NCBI GenBank assembly: GCA_030765525.1
Contig: JAVCCK010000046.1
Coordinates: 38,502-102,501, forward strand
Length of the DNA stretch: 64,000 bases
Direction: 5' to 3'
DNA from: Candidatus Lernaella stagnicola
GTDB taxonomy: Bacteria; Lernaellota; Lernaellaia; Lernaellales; Lernaellaceae
Shown here: piece after piece, positions 1 to 9,579 of the stretch
Layout of the letters: every line of letters starts with the position of its first letter
Numbering within the stretch: position 1 is the stretch's first letter
Notes under the pieces: generated by a model
What the model saw: the letters and a program-made list of their open reading frames with translations, nothing else
The model's database searches: none
Told to the model about the DNA's origin: nothing
Made by a program: the position numbers and the translations under genes

Positions 1-1071
1 GCCGCCGAGCACCGAGGCCAACGCCTGCAGCGTGACGCGCACGACGTTGTTGAGCGGCTGCTGGGCGGTGAGCATCGACCCGGCGGTCTGGGTGTGGAAG
101 CGCACCATCATGCTCTTGGGATTTTTCGCGCCGAAGCGCTCTTTCATGATCCGCGCCCACAAGCGGCGGGCCGCGCGGAACTTGGCCACCTCTTCCAGGA
201 AGTTGTTGTGCACGTTGAAAAAGAAGCTGAGCCGCCCGGCGAAAGCGTCCACGTCGAGCCCCGTCTTGATGGCGGCGTCCACGTAGGCGATGCCGTCGGC
301 CAAGGTGAAGGCGACTTCCTGCACGGCGCTGCTGCCCGCTTCGCGGATGTGATATCCGCTGATGCTGATCGTGTTCCACTTCGGCACATGCTGCGAGCAA
401 TATTCGAAGATGTCGGCAACGATGCGCATCGAGGGTTCGGGCGGGAAGATATACGTGCCGCGCGCCATGTATTCCTTGAGCACGTCGTTTTGGATGGTGC
501 CGCGCAGGTTCTCGACCGGCACGCCCTGCTTTTTGCCCACGGCGATGTACATGGCCAGCAGCACCGCGGCGGGCGCGTTGATCGTCATCGACGTGCTGAC
601 CTTCGCCAGCGGAATGCCGTCGAGCAATTGCTCCAGGTCGGCCAAAGTGTCGATGGCCACGCCGGTTTTACCGACCTCGCCGCGCGCCATGGGATCGTCG
701 GAGTCGTAGCCCATTTGCGTGGGCAGATCGAAGGCGGTGGACAGGCCGGTTTGTCCCTGCTGGAGCAAAAACTTGAAGCGTTCGTTGGTCAGCTTGGCCG
801 AACCGAAACCGGAGTACTGGCGCATCGTCCAGAAACGCCCGCGGTACATCGTGGGTTGAACCCCGCGCGTGAAGGGATACACGCCGGGATAACCGCTGTC
901 GCGCAGGTAATCCTGCCCGGCGGTGTCGTCCGGTGTGAACATCCGTTTCATCTCGATTTCGCTGGTCGTCGCGAAGTGTTCGCGTCGTTCGGGAAAGCGT
1001 TCAAGGGTTTTGGCAACGGTCGTTTCCTGCCACCGTTTCTTCGCTTCGCGGATTTTGTCGAGATCGGACAT
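1..1071 (-). CDS. methylmalonyl-CoA mutase large subunit, N-terminal part (runs off window)
   Basis: Adenosylcobalamin enzyme that interconverts (R)-methylmalonyl-CoA and succinyl-CoA. The 357 visible codons read without a stop from ATG at 1071 to the window edge. They match the N-terminal TIM-barrel substrate domain of the family: residues near 50-60 read [20 protein letters not shown], followed by the expected glycine-rich and [13 protein letters not shown] segments, then [15 protein letters not shown] and the [15 protein letters not shown] region near the cut end. The C-terminal B12-binding domain, if present, lies outside the window. It is the last gene of the leftward group that starts at 5343. 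Family assignment is firm; whether it is a one-chain or a large-subunit-only type cannot be seen. Confidence 0.95.
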   Translation of the reverse strand, partial: MSDLDKIREAKKRWQETTVAKTLERFPERREHFATTSEIEMKRMFTPDDTAGQDYLRDSGYPGVYPFTRGVQPTMYRGRFWTMRQYSGFGSAKLTNERFKFLLQQGQTGLSTAFDLPTQMGYDSDDPMARGEVGKTGVAIDTLADLEQLLDGIPLAKVSTSMTINAPAAVLLAMYIAVGKKQGVPVENLRGTIQNDVLKEYMARGTYIFPPEPSMRIVADIFEYCSQHVPKWNTISISGYHIREAGSSAVQEVAFTLADGIAYVDAAIKTGLDVDAFAGRLSFFFNVHNNFLEEVAKFRAARRLWARIMKERFGAKNPKSMMVRFHTQTAGSMLTAQQPLNNVVRVTLQALASVLGG

Positions 1072-1153
1072 GGCGGGCCCCTTTTTGCCTGACGGAAGTG
1101 AAGTACCCGACAAATCTAGCCTTGCCCGAAAGCCGGTGCAAGGTGATCGGGAC

Positions 1154-2083
1154 CTACTCGATCCATCCCTCGCGCGTGATGCGCTCGGAGAGGCGCACGG
1201 CGATCAGCGAGTGGCCCAGGGGCGTGGGGTGTTCGTGGTCGAAGATCAACTCACGCGGCGGGCGACTCTGCTCCCGGAAGGCGTCCAGCGTGCGAACGAC
1301 CGGCGCCGTAAAGCGGTAGCCGACGCCGTCTAAGTCGGAAGTGATCCCGGCCCGCTCGGCCATCAGGTACTCGACCAGCAGCAACCGCGCGCCCAGCGCT
1401 TCGCACGCCGCCTGCAGCGCGGTGATGTCGTCGTTTTGCTCCAAATACGTTGCCGGGGGCGAGGGACGATGCATCGCGCGCACCGCATGGTTCAACACCA
1501 AAAACGCCTTGCTGCGAAACAGGTACGGATGCAGGCGTTCCAGCGAGGGGGCGACCGACTGCCCGGAACCCCGCATCCACAAGGCCGCCTCCTGCCCGGT
1601 GCCGTAGTAGAGAACCAAATCCGGCTCGTAGGCCGCCAGGTTCTCGGTCAGATGCGCGGTCGCCTGCCGCGTGCCGTAACCGACGACGCCCGCGTTGAGC
1701 ACCTCGACCCGGTCGGCGCCGTAGCGCTCCTTGAGCAAGGCATCAAGCTTGGCGCTGAACGTCGATTCGGGCCGAACCAGCGCGCCCCACACGCACGAGT
1801 CGCCGATCGCGACGACACGAAACAGCCCCGGCGGTTTGCCCGGCGCCACGTCGCTGCGGCCGCGGAACAGTTGCTGCTCGTCCCACGCCCACCCGATTTT
1901 CCGGTCGGCGACCAAATCCTGTTCGCGGAATTCCCGAAGTTGGGGGCCATCAGCCCGGCTAACCACAACATGCAGGCCCACGCGCGCCGCAATCTCCAGC
2001 AAGGCGAAAAAGGCGCAGACGGCGATCGCCGCGAAGAGCAGCTTTTTCGGCAGGTTTCGACGTAGGCGCAACAAACTTCGCAC
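1154..2083 (-). CDS. membrane-anchored SGNH/GDSL hydrolase-like protein, copy 2
   Basis: About 309 residues with one N-terminal membrane segment ([19 protein letters not shown]) followed by an extracytoplasmic SGNH domain. Block I reads [10 protein letters not shown], the block II Gly lies in [11 protein letters not shown], and the C-terminal Asp-x-x-His block reads [10 protein letters not shown]. At the block III position, where the family uses Gly-x-Asn, this copy has YYGTGQE, so the oxyanion Asn appears to be lost. It is a clear tandem paralogue of the next gene upstream. A GTG at 2083 with GGAG six bases upstream is preferred over TTG at 2098. Acyl or acetyl esterase chemistry on glycans or lipids is a family expectation; the substrate is unknown. 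Confidence 0.75.
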   Translation of the reverse strand: MRSLLRLRRNLPKKLLFAAIAVCAFFALLEIAARVGLHVVVSRADGPQLREFREQDLVADRKIGWAWDEQQLFRGRSDVAPGKPPGLFRVVAIGDSCVWGALVRPESTFSAKLDALLKERYGADRVEVLNAGVVGYGTRQATAHLTENLAAYEPDLVLYYGTGQEAALWMRGSGQSVAPSLERLHPYLFRSKAFLVLNHAVRAMHRPSPPATYLEQNDDITALQAACEALGARLLLVEYLMAERAGITSDLDGVGYRFTAPVVRTLDAFREQSRPPRELIFDHEHPTPLGHSLIAVRLSERITREGWIE

Positions 2084-2176
2084 AAGATTCTCCGCCAACC
2101 CGGCGGTGGCCGGGGAAGGTTCCAGGGTTGGGGGAAAGACTAAACCGCGCCGCCGCGCCGCGCAAACCGCCGGGGC

Positions 2177-3109
2177 TCAGCGGACCAAGTCACGCCTGGT
2201 GATTTCGGTGAAAAGGCGCGAGGCGATCAGCGTGTGCCCGGCGGGCGTGGGATGCACGTGGTCGTACATCAGCTCGTCGAGCGGGCGCCCTTGCTCGCGA
2301 AAGGCGTCCAAGGTCCGCACGACCGGCACATTGAATTGCAGGCCGGCGCCCGCGATGTCCGAAGTCAGCCCGCCGCGCTCCACCAGCAGATACTCCACGA
2401 GTACTAAGTCCGCGCCGAGCGTGCGACACAGAGATTCCAACTCCGCGAGGTCGTCATTCTGCGGCAGCCAGGTATCGGGCTTGCGCCGTGCGGTCAAACG
2501 GCGGACGGCATGGGCCGTCACCAAAAACAGCTTGCTGCGCAGCAGGTAGGGAGACAGCGGTTCGAGCCCCGGCAGTCGTGAATGCCGCGCGCCCTGCAGG
2601 CGCGCTTCGGCGTTGGAACCGGTGCCGTAATAGATCACCAGATCCGGCCGGTACGGCGCGAGTGTTTCCCGCAAATGCGTGATGACCTGCCGCGTCCCGT
2701 ACCCGACGACGCCCGCGTTGAGCACCTCGACCCGCCCCCGGCCGAAGCGATCGCGCAGCAGCCGGCCCAGCTTGGCCGAAAACGTCGCCGGCGGCGGTAC
2801 CATCGCGCCCCACACGCACGAATCGCCGACGGTGATGATACGAAACAGGCCGGGGTGCGGCCCCTCTTCGACGTTCACGCCGCCGCGAAACAACATCGGC
2901 TCGTTCCACGCCCACCCCGTGTCTTGCGTCGGCACGAGGTCCGCCTCCCGAAACTCCCACAACCGCGATCCGTAGGTGTGATGCAGGTAGAGATGGAGGC
3001 CCAGCCGCGCCGCGCCCTCGGCCAGCACGAAAAAGATCACGACCGCGGCCAACACGAACCACGGACGGCGATGCAGCGAACGGCGCAATAGTGGTATGCG
3101 GGGCGTCAA
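2177..3109 (-). CDS. membrane-anchored SGNH/GDSL hydrolase-like protein, copy 1
   Basis: 310 residues. An N-terminal membrane segment (about residues 17-33) precedes an SGNH domain with [10 protein letters not shown] (nucleophile Ser), [18 protein letters not shown] and DHVHPTPAGH. Unlike its neighbour, this copy keeps Asn in the third block, so it has the full Ser-Gly-Asn-His set. The start is TTG at 3109 with GGGAG seven bases upstream. It sits directly behind a polytopic membrane protein and ahead of its paralogue in the same direction, which suggests modification of an envelope or exported glycan assembled by that membrane protein. That role is an inference from context. Confidence 0.77.
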   Translation of the reverse strand: MTPRIPLLRRSLHRRPWFVLAAVVIFFVLAEGAARLGLHLYLHHTYGSRLWEFREADLVPTQDTGWAWNEPMLFRGGVNVEEGPHPGLFRIITVGDSCVWGAMVPPPATFSAKLGRLLRDRFGRGRVEVLNAGVVGYGTRQVITHLRETLAPYRPDLVIYYGTGSNAEARLQGARHSRLPGLEPLSPYLLRSKLFLVTAHAVRRLTARRKPDTWLPQNDDLAELESLCRTLGADLVLVEYLLVERGGLTSDIAGAGLQFNVPVVRTLDAFREQGRPLDELMYDHVHPTPAGHTLIASRLFTEITRRDLVR

Positions 3110-3124
3110 CAGAATGCTCCCGGT

Positions 3125-4825
3125 TTACATCGGCATGCGCCCCGTATGCGGGTGCATACGCAGCATGATCCCTTCGACGAACCACCCGGCCGTGGCCGGT
3201 TCGGCCGGACGCCATTTCGCGCGATCGTCGAGCCAAGTGCGGATCGTCGCCTCGTCGGCCAATGCCAGCGGCGGCGGTCCCCTGCGATCCTGGTTCAGAA
3301 TGTCCTGCGCGATTTCCGCCTGCGCGATCACCAGACTCGTCAGGTCCACAAAGTGCTCGTGCGCAGCGTCCAGGCCGATGATCTGCCGCCGATCGTACAG
3401 CGGGAGGCGGGCGAACTTCCCGACGGCCTGCCCGCTGGGTGCGACGCTTTCGCGCAGCGCCAGCCAACCGTCCACCAGCATGCGAAAACGCACCTGGCGC
3501 GTCTCGACACCGTGATAGTAAGCCGACAAAAACGCCGCCTCGACCAGGTCGGTCGTGTTCGCCTGCGCGAGCACAACAATGTCGGTTCCGTCGGCAACCG
3601 CGGCGATCAGGCCCGATAGATCCTGGCCCATGCGCTGGATATTTCGCGCCCGCTCGGCGCGTTGCTGCACGATCCACGCGGTCTGCGGTATCAACACGAC
3701 GGCCACGAGTATCGCCAGTACGATACGTGTCCGCCGCAGTTCGGGACGCGGCCAAAGGTCGGCGATCCAGAGCGCAAAAAAAGCGAGCGCCGGGTAGAAC
3801 GCCGCCCAAGCCGTCGCGGGGGCATCGTGCCGCAGGGGCTGCAACGTCAACAGCGCGGGCAGCAGCGAGGCCAATATGATCGCCGGCCATACGAGAACCG
3901 AGGGGCGACGGCGCGCGCGAATAACGGTAATCGTGGCCACGGCCGCCAAGGGAATCGCCACCAACAGCGGCGTCAGCCAGCGCGAGCCGAGGGAAAGGTC
4001 GCCGAGCGCGGGCCACGCCAGGGCGCGCAACAACCAACCGGTCGCTTCGGCCAGTTGCCGCGGTTGCCACGCCAGTAAAAGCTGCCAGGAAAGGAACATA
4101 TCCGGCACGGCGCGCGCGACGATGTAGGTTGCTCCGACGCCGATGCCGACGGCCACCGGCGGCTCCAGCCGCCTCAGCCATCCCACCTTTTCCAAATTGC
4201 GCGGCGCCAGGAACGAGACCAACAAAACGGCCGGCACCACGAGCAAGCCCGACGCGTCGAAGATCGAGGCCAGCACCGCGAACAACGTCACAGCCACCAC
4301 CGGCATGAAGCGTCCTTCGCGGAGCACAACCATCGTGTACGCGACCGCGCTCAGCACGCAGAACATCGCCAGCATGCCGCCAAAAGGCGTGATTCCAGAA
4401 ACGGTTCCCGCCGCCAGCGGGTGCAGGCCCACGAGCAACGCGGCCACCGCGGCCGTGCGGCGGTTGGGTCGCCATTGGTAGGCCACCAACGCCGTTAGCC
4501 CCATGATAAACAGATGCAGTAGCAGCGCCGCCAAGAGTTGCGGAGCCGGAGAGTCTCCCAATACGGCAAACAAGATCGCGTGCACCAACAACGTCACCGG
4601 GGAAGCCAGACCGATTGCTCGCTGCAGTTCCGGACCGCCGAGGGCGGGCGCGATGCCCAGCCGGGCAAATCCCAAGTCGCCCAACAGACGCGCACTGCCG
4701 GCAATCACGTAATCGGCGGCATCACGAAAACCGAACGCAGCCAGCGGCGAGAGCAGCAGCAGAGGGACGATGATCAAAAACAGCGCCGTCGCCAGCTTGC
4801 GGCGGGAGATGCCGGGCGGGCTCAC
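3125..4825 (-). CDS. polytopic membrane protein, glycosyltransferase-C-like
   Basis: 566 residues with roughly ten hydrophobic segments through residue about 390, then a soluble C-terminal region of about 170 residues. The layout resembles GT-C/PMT-type lipid-linked sugar transferases and related uncharacterised membrane proteins, but I see no diagnostic catalytic motif, so the enzyme class is not proved. Its GTG start overlaps the stop of the upstream DUF721 gene by four bases (GTGA), with GGAG just before, which implies translational coupling. Two SGNH hydrolases follow in the same direction, so the set may build and modify a surface glycan. Confidence 0.6.
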   Translation of the reverse strand: MSPPGISRRKLATALFLIIVPLLLLSPLAAFGFRDAADYVIAGSARLLGDLGFARLGIAPALGGPELQRAIGLASPVTLLVHAILFAVLGDSPAPQLLAALLLHLFIMGLTALVAYQWRPNRRTAAVAALLVGLHPLAAGTVSGITPFGGMLAMFCVLSAVAYTMVVLREGRFMPVVAVTLFAVLASIFDASGLLVVPAVLLVSFLAPRNLEKVGWLRRLEPPVAVGIGVGATYIVARAVPDMFLSWQLLLAWQPRQLAEATGWLLRALAWPALGDLSLGSRWLTPLLVAIPLAAVATITVIRARRRPSVLVWPAIILASLLPALLTLQPLRHDAPATAWAAFYPALAFFALWIADLWPRPELRRTRIVLAILVAVVLIPQTAWIVQQRAERARNIQRMGQDLSGLIAAVADGTDIVVLAQANTTDLVEAAFLSAYYHGVETRQVRFRMLVDGWLALRESVAPSGQAVGKFARLPLYDRRQIIGLDAAHEHFVDLTSLVIAQAEIAQDILNQDRRGPPPLALADEATIRTWLDDRAKWRPAEPATAGWFVEGIMLRMHPHTGRMPM

Positions 4826-5343
4826 TCTTCGTTCTCCTCACGCCGTTTTTGCAGGCGGCGGCCATTGGCCCACACCCGGGCCATTAATTGGCGCAATTCG
4901 GGTTGGCCCGCGAGTTTCGTGCGTCCCAGGGCGTCGTCGATATCGGCCGTTTCCACCTCCACGTCGCTTAAGGGCGGCTTGCTCGGACGCGGGCGCAGGG
5001 GCGCATCGATGGGACCGATGACAAAATGCAGCTTGTGAATGCCGCAGTGGCCGGCAACCTGCTCGATTTTTTCCAGAATCATGTCGTAGTGCTGCCGCAG
5101 GTCGCCCGCCCACATGGCGTCGACGACGCGGACAAAGAGCTTGCTGCCGGCAATGCGCTGCGGTTGGCTGACCTCCGCGTACCGCCGCCCGACAATGTCG
5201 ATCCACCGCGAGAAGACGAGCGAGCGATCCAGGTCCGGCAGGCGTAGCTCGCCCGACAACCGTTGCAGCAGCCCGAGGCTGTCGATCGTCTTGCCGACCC
5301 GGCGCTTTCGCTTCGCTTTGTTTCGTTTGTTTGCGGCGGCCAT
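4822..5343 (-). CDS. DUF721 / DciA-like protein
   Basis: 173 residues. A basic N-terminus (about residues 3-18, mostly Lys/Arg/Asn) leads into a DUF721 domain at about 20-115: SRWIDIVGRRYAEVSQPQRI, then GSKLFVRVVDAMWAGDLRQH, then ILEKIEQVAG and LHFVIGP. This is the fold of DciA, which interacts with the replicative helicase DnaB in many bacteria that lack DnaC. The C-terminus is an acidic then basic tail. It is first in the leftward operon and divergent from the ClC gene, with 136 bases between them for two promoters. Assignment to DUF721 is good; a helicase-loader role is family inference. Confidence 0.75.
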   Translation of the reverse strand: MAAANKRNKAKRKRRVGKTIDSLGLLQRLSGELRLPDLDRSLVFSRWIDIVGRRYAEVSQPQRIAGSKLFVRVVDAMWAGDLRQHYDMILEKIEQVAGHCGIHKLHFVIGPIDAPLRPRPSKPPLSDVEVETADIDDALGRTKLAGQPELRQLMARVWANGRRLQKRREENEE

Positions 5344-5479
5344 CCCTTCTCCTCGCCCCTATCATGCGTTGCCCCGCACGCCGGGTAAAGGCCGCGCCCC
5401 CCCTGCCCCCTTGCGGCTGCGGCGTCGGAGGAGTAACTTTTGCGCCCGTTGAACCAGAACCGTCTTTAGGACAGGTGGC

Positions 5480-7594
5480 ATGTCGAATTTCTGGTCCTCC
5501 ATACGAGAGCACGCCCAGCGCATCCTCGAGCGCGGTCGCGGCAATGAGGACAGCTATCTGCTCGTCGTGGCGACGCTTATCGGCGTGGGCGGCGGCCTGG
5601 GCGCAATCGGCTTCCGCAACCTGATCTACTACTTCCAAAAAGGCTTTTTACTCTACGCCTCGGCGCTTCACTGGCTCGTCGCGCGCGAATGGGTGACCTA
5701 CGTTACGCTGTGGGACATCCCCTTCTGGACCAAGTTTCTCATCCCGGCCACCGGCGGTTTGATCGTCGGGCCGCTGATCTACTTCTTCGCCCGCGAAGCC
5801 AAAGGACACGGCGTGCCCGAGGTGATGGCCGCCGTCGCACTACAACGCGGTCATATCCGCAAGCGGCTGGTGATTTTCAAGGCCCTCGCGTCCGCCCTGA
5901 CCATTGCCAGCGGCGGCTCGGCGGGGCGTGAAGGCCCGATCGTCCACATCGGCAGCGCCTGGGGCAGCACCATCGGCCAATTGTTCCGAGTAAGCCCCCA
6001 GCGGATGAAGATCTTCGTCGGGTGCGGCGCCGCGGCCGGCATCGCGGCCACGTTCAACGCGCCGATAGCCGGTATGTTCTTTTCCTTGGAAATCATTTTG
6101 GGCGACTTCGCCGTGGGCACCTTGTCGGCGGTGGCCATCAGCTCGGTCATCGCCACGGTGGTGGCGCGCGCCTTCGAGGGCGACAACCTGGCACTCGTGC
6201 TGCCGCGCGTATTTTCGCTGTCGAGCCCGTGGGAGATATTCACCTACCTGGGCCTCGGCGTCGCGGCGGGCATCACGGCGGTAGCGTTCACCGCGACGCT
6301 GTCCAAGGCCGAAGACATTTTCGACAAAGTGAAACTGCCCCCGTGGTTCAAGCCGGTGGTCGGCGGCATGCTCGTGGGACTGATCGGCGTGTGGTTCCCG
6401 CAAGTGTTCGGTGTGGGCTACGACTCCATCGACGCCGTGTTCGCCGGCGAACTGGCGCTGGGCTTCATGGCGCTTCTTGTGCTGGCGAAAATCCTGGCCA
6501 CGAGTCTGACGCTCGGCGGCGGCATGAGCGGCGGAATCTTCGCGCCGTCACTACTGATCGGCTGCCTGCTGGGCGCGTCGTACGGCGGCGTGGTGCACAG
6601 CTTGCTGCCGGGAGTAACCGCGCCGGCAGGGGCGTATGCGTTGGTGGGCATGGCGGGCGTGGTGGCCGCGGCAACCAACGCACCGATCACGGCGATGCTG
6701 ATCCTCTTTGAGATGACCGGCAATTACCAGATTATCCTCGCGCTGATTCTCACCTGCGCCGTGTCGAACATCATCGCCCGTGCGCTGATGCGTGACTCCA
6801 TTTACACCATCCGCCACACGAAAAACGGCATCAACATTCACGGCGGCCGCGAGCAATCCATCCTGCAAGGCCTGCAGGTGCGCGACATCATGAAGACCGA
6901 CCACGAGCCGATTCCTCGCTGGCTGCCCTTTGACGCCGTGGTCAAGGTGGTGCTCAGCCGCGACGAAACCGACTTCTTCGTCACCGACGAGGAAGGGCGC
7001 CTCGTGGGCGACATCAACCTGCACATCATCAAAGACGTCCTCACCGATCAGGGCCTGAGCTCGCTGGTGCTGGCCGACGATTTGATGCTCTCCAACGTCG
7101 TCTCGATCACGCCGAATACGAACCTGGCCGACGCCATGAAACTGATGAGCCACCGCCATGTCGATGTGATTCCCGTCGTGCAGAGCGCCTCGGACCAAAC
7201 CTTCCTCGGCGTGCTCTACCGCTCGGACCTCATCGACGCCTACAACCGCGAGATCCTGCGCCAAAGCGCCCTGGGCGTGCGTTACATGCGCAGCGACCAA
7301 CAAGCCACACGTGAACAGCAACTGGCCATGTCCGACGTAGTGGAGGTCGAGCGCGGTCAGATCACGCAGGAAATCACGGTGAGCAGGTCGCTGGCCGGAC
7401 GCTCACTCGCCGACCTGAACATTCGCACGCGTTTCCGCGTCAATGTCGTGGCCATGCGCGACGCCGACGACCCCGGCGGAATGCACCCCCACGTTCCCGA
7501 CCCCACCATCCGCCTGTACCCGGGACAGGTCCTGGTGTGCGTCGGCACGCCCGAAAATCTGGCCGCCTTCCAGCACGTCGTCGAAAAAGAATAG
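5480..7594 (+). CDS. ClC-type chloride channel/antiporter with CBS and RCK-C domains
   Basis: 704 residues. The ClC core spans about residues 20-440 and shows the selectivity motifs GSAGREGP (with the external gating Glu) and GGGMSGGIFAPSLLIG. After the membrane domain come two CBS domains (about 465-590), typical for adenine-nucleotide regulation, and a C-terminal RCK/TrkA-C-like domain (about 610-700, ending in GQVLVCVGTPENLAAF). In the helix after APIAGMFF the residue expected to be the internal proton Glu of E. coli ClC (second Glu of IIEE) appears to be Ile, so the protein may be a channel rather than an H+/Cl- exchanger. That point needs a proper alignment. Start ATG follows AGGTGGC. 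Confidence 0.92.
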   Translation: MSNFWSSIREHAQRILERGRGNEDSYLLVVATLIGVGGGLGAIGFRNLIYYFQKGFLLYASALHWLVAREWVTYVTLWDIPFWTKFLIPATGGLIVGPLIYFFAREAKGHGVPEVMAAVALQRGHIRKRLVIFKALASALTIASGGSAGREGPIVHIGSAWGSTIGQLFRVSPQRMKIFVGCGAAAGIAATFNAPIAGMFFSLEIILGDFAVGTLSAVAISSVIATVVARAFEGDNLALVLPRVFSLSSPWEIFTYLGLGVAAGITAVAFTATLSKAEDIFDKVKLPPWFKPVVGGMLVGLIGVWFPQVFGVGYDSIDAVFAGELALGFMALLVLAKILATSLTLGGGMSGGIFAPSLLIGCLLGASYGGVVHSLLPGVTAPAGAYALVGMAGVVAAATNAPITAMLILFEMTGNYQIILALILTCAVSNIIARALMRDSIYTIRHTKNGINIHGGREQSILQGLQVRDIMKTDHEPIPRWLPFDAVVKVVLSRDETDFFVTDEEGRLVGDINLHIIKDVLTDQGLSSLVLADDLMLSNVVSITPNTNLADAMKLMSHRHVDVIPVVQSASDQTFLGVLYRSDLIDAYNREILRQSALGVRYMRSDQQATREQQLAMSDVVEVERGQITQEITVSRSLAGRSLADLNIRTRFRVNVVAMRDADDPGGMHPHVPDPTIRLYPGQVLVCVGTPENLAAFQHVVEKE

Positions 7595-7661
7595 CCCGCC
7601 GCAGAATTGACATCGCCCGCCGGGCCACCATGTTTTGGCAACGGCCTGCGGGGGAACGTTG

Positions 7662-8423
7662 ATGACCGAAACACACCACGAACAAGGCAGCGTGTTGAGC
7701 ACGGCGTACGCCTACGCCGGGGCGTTGTTGTTTGCGGCAGTCGTTGTTTGGGCGGCGTTATTCATCAGCGACCGCTGGTTGCCGGTCACGCTTAATCGCG
7801 GTCCGGAACGGCCGGGGTGGTTGGCGATGCTGATCAACCTGGGCTTGCTGGCACTTTTCGTAGTGCAACACACGGTGATGGCCCGTTCGTCCTACAAGCG
7901 TTGGACGCGGCGTTTTCTGCCCAGGCCTTATGTGCGCAGTACGTTTGTGATGGTCTCGGTGCTCGTTTTGGCGGCGCTGTTCCTTTTCTGGTCGCCGCTG
8001 CCGGCGACAATCTGGAAACTCGAGCATCCGGCCGCCCGGGGCGTCATGCACGCACTTTCGGCGCTCAGTGGTCTGCTCGTACTGCTGTCGATTCGCACCG
8101 TCGACGCCGGGCACTTGATCGGCCTGCCGCAATCGCGCGGCAAGCGCCTGGGCGACCACACGCCGGAACTGGTCGTGAAAGGCGTCTACAAGGTTCTTCG
8201 CCACCCGATGATGGCCGGGCTGATCGTCGCGCTTTGGGCGACGCCGCACCTGACGGCGGGCCGGGCGCTGCTGGCCGCGGGCTTCACGGCGTACATCTTC
8301 CTGGGCATCCACTTCGAGGAACGTGACCTGGTCCAAGCATTCGGCGACGACTACCGCCGCTACCGCTCCCGCGTCGGCGCGTTGCTGCCGCGCCGCCGGC
8401 CGGCGCGTGATACTACTGCTTGA
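7662..8423 (+). CDS. NnrU/MddA-like membrane methyltransferase-fold protein
   Basis: 253 residues with about five or six membrane helices. The C-terminal part carries the isoprenylcysteine carboxyl methyltransferase-like signature: GVYKVLRHPMMAGLIVALWA, then ILGIHFEERDLVQAFGDDYRRY-type residues near 230-245. The N-terminal half with VVQHTVMARSSYKRW resembles methanethiol S-methyltransferase (MddA) and NnrU-family proteins. MddA makes dimethyl sulfide from methanethiol and SAM; this substrate is not certain here. The ATG at 7662 follows GGGGGAA. A TTG 27 bases upstream is possible but lacks such a site. The last 11 bases overlap the convergent methyltransferase gene. Confidence 0.72.
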   Translation: MTETHHEQGSVLSTAYAYAGALLFAAVVVWAALFISDRWLPVTLNRGPERPGWLAMLINLGLLALFVVQHTVMARSSYKRWTRRFLPRPYVRSTFVMVSVLVLAALFLFWSPLPATIWKLEHPAARGVMHALSALSGLLVLLSIRTVDAGHLIGLPQSRGKRLGDHTPELVVKGVYKVLRHPMMAGLIVALWATPHLTAGRALLAAGFTAYIFLGIHFEERDLVQAFGDDYRRYRSRVGALLPRRRPARDTTA

Positions 8424-9177
8424 CCATCACCACGTGGATGTTCGGATCCGACAGTTGAATGACGGTTTGCTTCTCGATTTTTAGGCCGTTTTCCAGAAAA
8501 TTCGCCGACCGCTCGGGTGCCACGGTTTCGGGATCGCCCGGCATGAGGTTAACGAAGCCGTGCAGCTTGCCGCCCGGCCGCAGCGCGCGGCAAAGCGTGC
8601 GGATACAATCCTTCGTGTCGGAGTTTTGCCCGGTGCTGCCGGATTGTGTCGCGGAAAACATAGTGGGGATCGACAGCAAAATCGCCACGTCAATCGATTC
8701 AGAGTCGAGTTTCACGTCGGCGGATTCCGACCGCAACGCTTTCACCTTGTCGGCGTCCGGGTACTTCATTGCCGCCAGTGTGTATTCCATTAAATCGAGC
8801 CCCGGCCCGTTGACGTCGACGGCGTAGAGCTTGCCGAACGGCCGCTTGCTTTCCAGCAGCAGGAACTCGAGCACGCCGGTTCCCGCGCCGATATCGGCCA
8901 CGACCGCATCCGGCGGCAGGTCGATCGCCTTTAGAACCGCAACCATGTGGGGATAGTACCCGGTGAAACCAACGCCCGCCGCGGCCATGCCGTCCACTTG
9001 TGCTTTGGCTGCCGCAATCGCCGCCGGTTGCTGCGACTCGGCGGTTGCCAACGATCGTGGGAACACAAACCCGGGGGGCGCTTGGCTCGCAGGCTGCTCT
9101 GCCGCTGTGCAGGCCGACATGCCGCCAAGCGCGAGGATCATGATGAGAATTAACAAACCGTATTTCGCACGTTTCAC
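8413..9177 (-). CDS. SAM-dependent methyltransferase-fold lipoprotein
   Basis: About 254 residues. A lipoprotein signal (hydrophobic stretch ending MSAC at about residue 23) is followed by a class I methyltransferase domain with VVADIGAGTGVLEF as the SAM-binding motif I and YAVDVNGPGLDLM as motif II. A methyltransferase fold on an exported lipoprotein is odd, since SAM is cytoplasmic; similar exported proteins are annotated in several Gram-negative genomes without known function. A GTG at 9177 is chosen because GGAG lies six bases upstream and it gives a compact signal peptide. An ATG at 9210 would add 11 residues. It has no long acidic tract after the lipobox. Confidence 0.75.
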   Translation of the reverse strand: MKRAKYGLLILIMILALGGMSACTAAEQPASQAPPGFVFPRSLATAESQQPAAIAAAKAQVDGMAAAGVGFTGYYPHMVAVLKAIDLPPDAVVADIGAGTGVLEFLLLESKRPFGKLYAVDVNGPGLDLMEYTLAAMKYPDADKVKALRSESADVKLDSESIDVAILLSIPTMFSATQSGSTGQNSDTKDCIRTLCRALRPGGKLHGFVNLMPGDPETVAPERSANFLENGLKIEKQTVIQLSDPNIHVVMVKQ

Positions 9178-9210
9178 GTGGGGCTCCAACTTGAATCGGA
9201 TGACGATCAT

Positions 9211-9579
9211 ACAAGATTTTTCGAATTTCCATAGTCAGCAGGCCCCCCTTCCTGAAGGCGTCAGCGCGAAGGTTTATTCTTGGAGCGATTTGGTGTTGGC
9301 CTCGAGAAACTTCGCCGCGGACCGGTCCCGAAGGGGGCGGGCGCTGTGCCTCATCGAGATGGAAGGTCTGCGCAACAAGATCTCTCACTACCACGGCGTG
9401 AAGCTCTTCGAAGAGCCGAGAATATCGCCGCGGAAACCGGATGTGTCACAATTTCTCAAACGGTGTATGATTAGAAACAACTACTTCTTTGATTTTAGTG
9501 CCGGGAAGACGCCCACTAAATCATCAGTCTGGAATGTTTCGAGCAACATCGCGTTCGATTGATTTTTTGGAGGAGAGAA
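9211..9579. other. intergenic region, no supported gene
   Basis: About 370 bases between the divergent methyltransferase lipoprotein and the FG-GAP gene. Open frames of 60-100 codons exist, but none has a convincing ribosome-binding site, signal sequence or family resemblance. It must hold the promoters of both genes. Composition becomes more AT-rich after about 9450. Confidence 0.5.

Noticed and set aside
94..1092. 332-codon plus-strand frame opposite methylmalonyl-CoA mutase
   Set aside because: It is the antisense shadow of a well-recognised gene in GC-rich DNA; His/Arg/Gly-rich with no motif.
2454..4475. 673-codon open frame on the minus strand, another frame of the membrane protein and SGNH genes
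   Set aside because: It has a composition typical of shadow frames (Arg/Gly/Ala-rich), spans two real genes in a different frame and has no domain or start site.
9280..9474. 64-codon plus frame ahead of the FG-GAP gene
   Set aside because: Weak start context, no family, and the region is expected to hold promoters.
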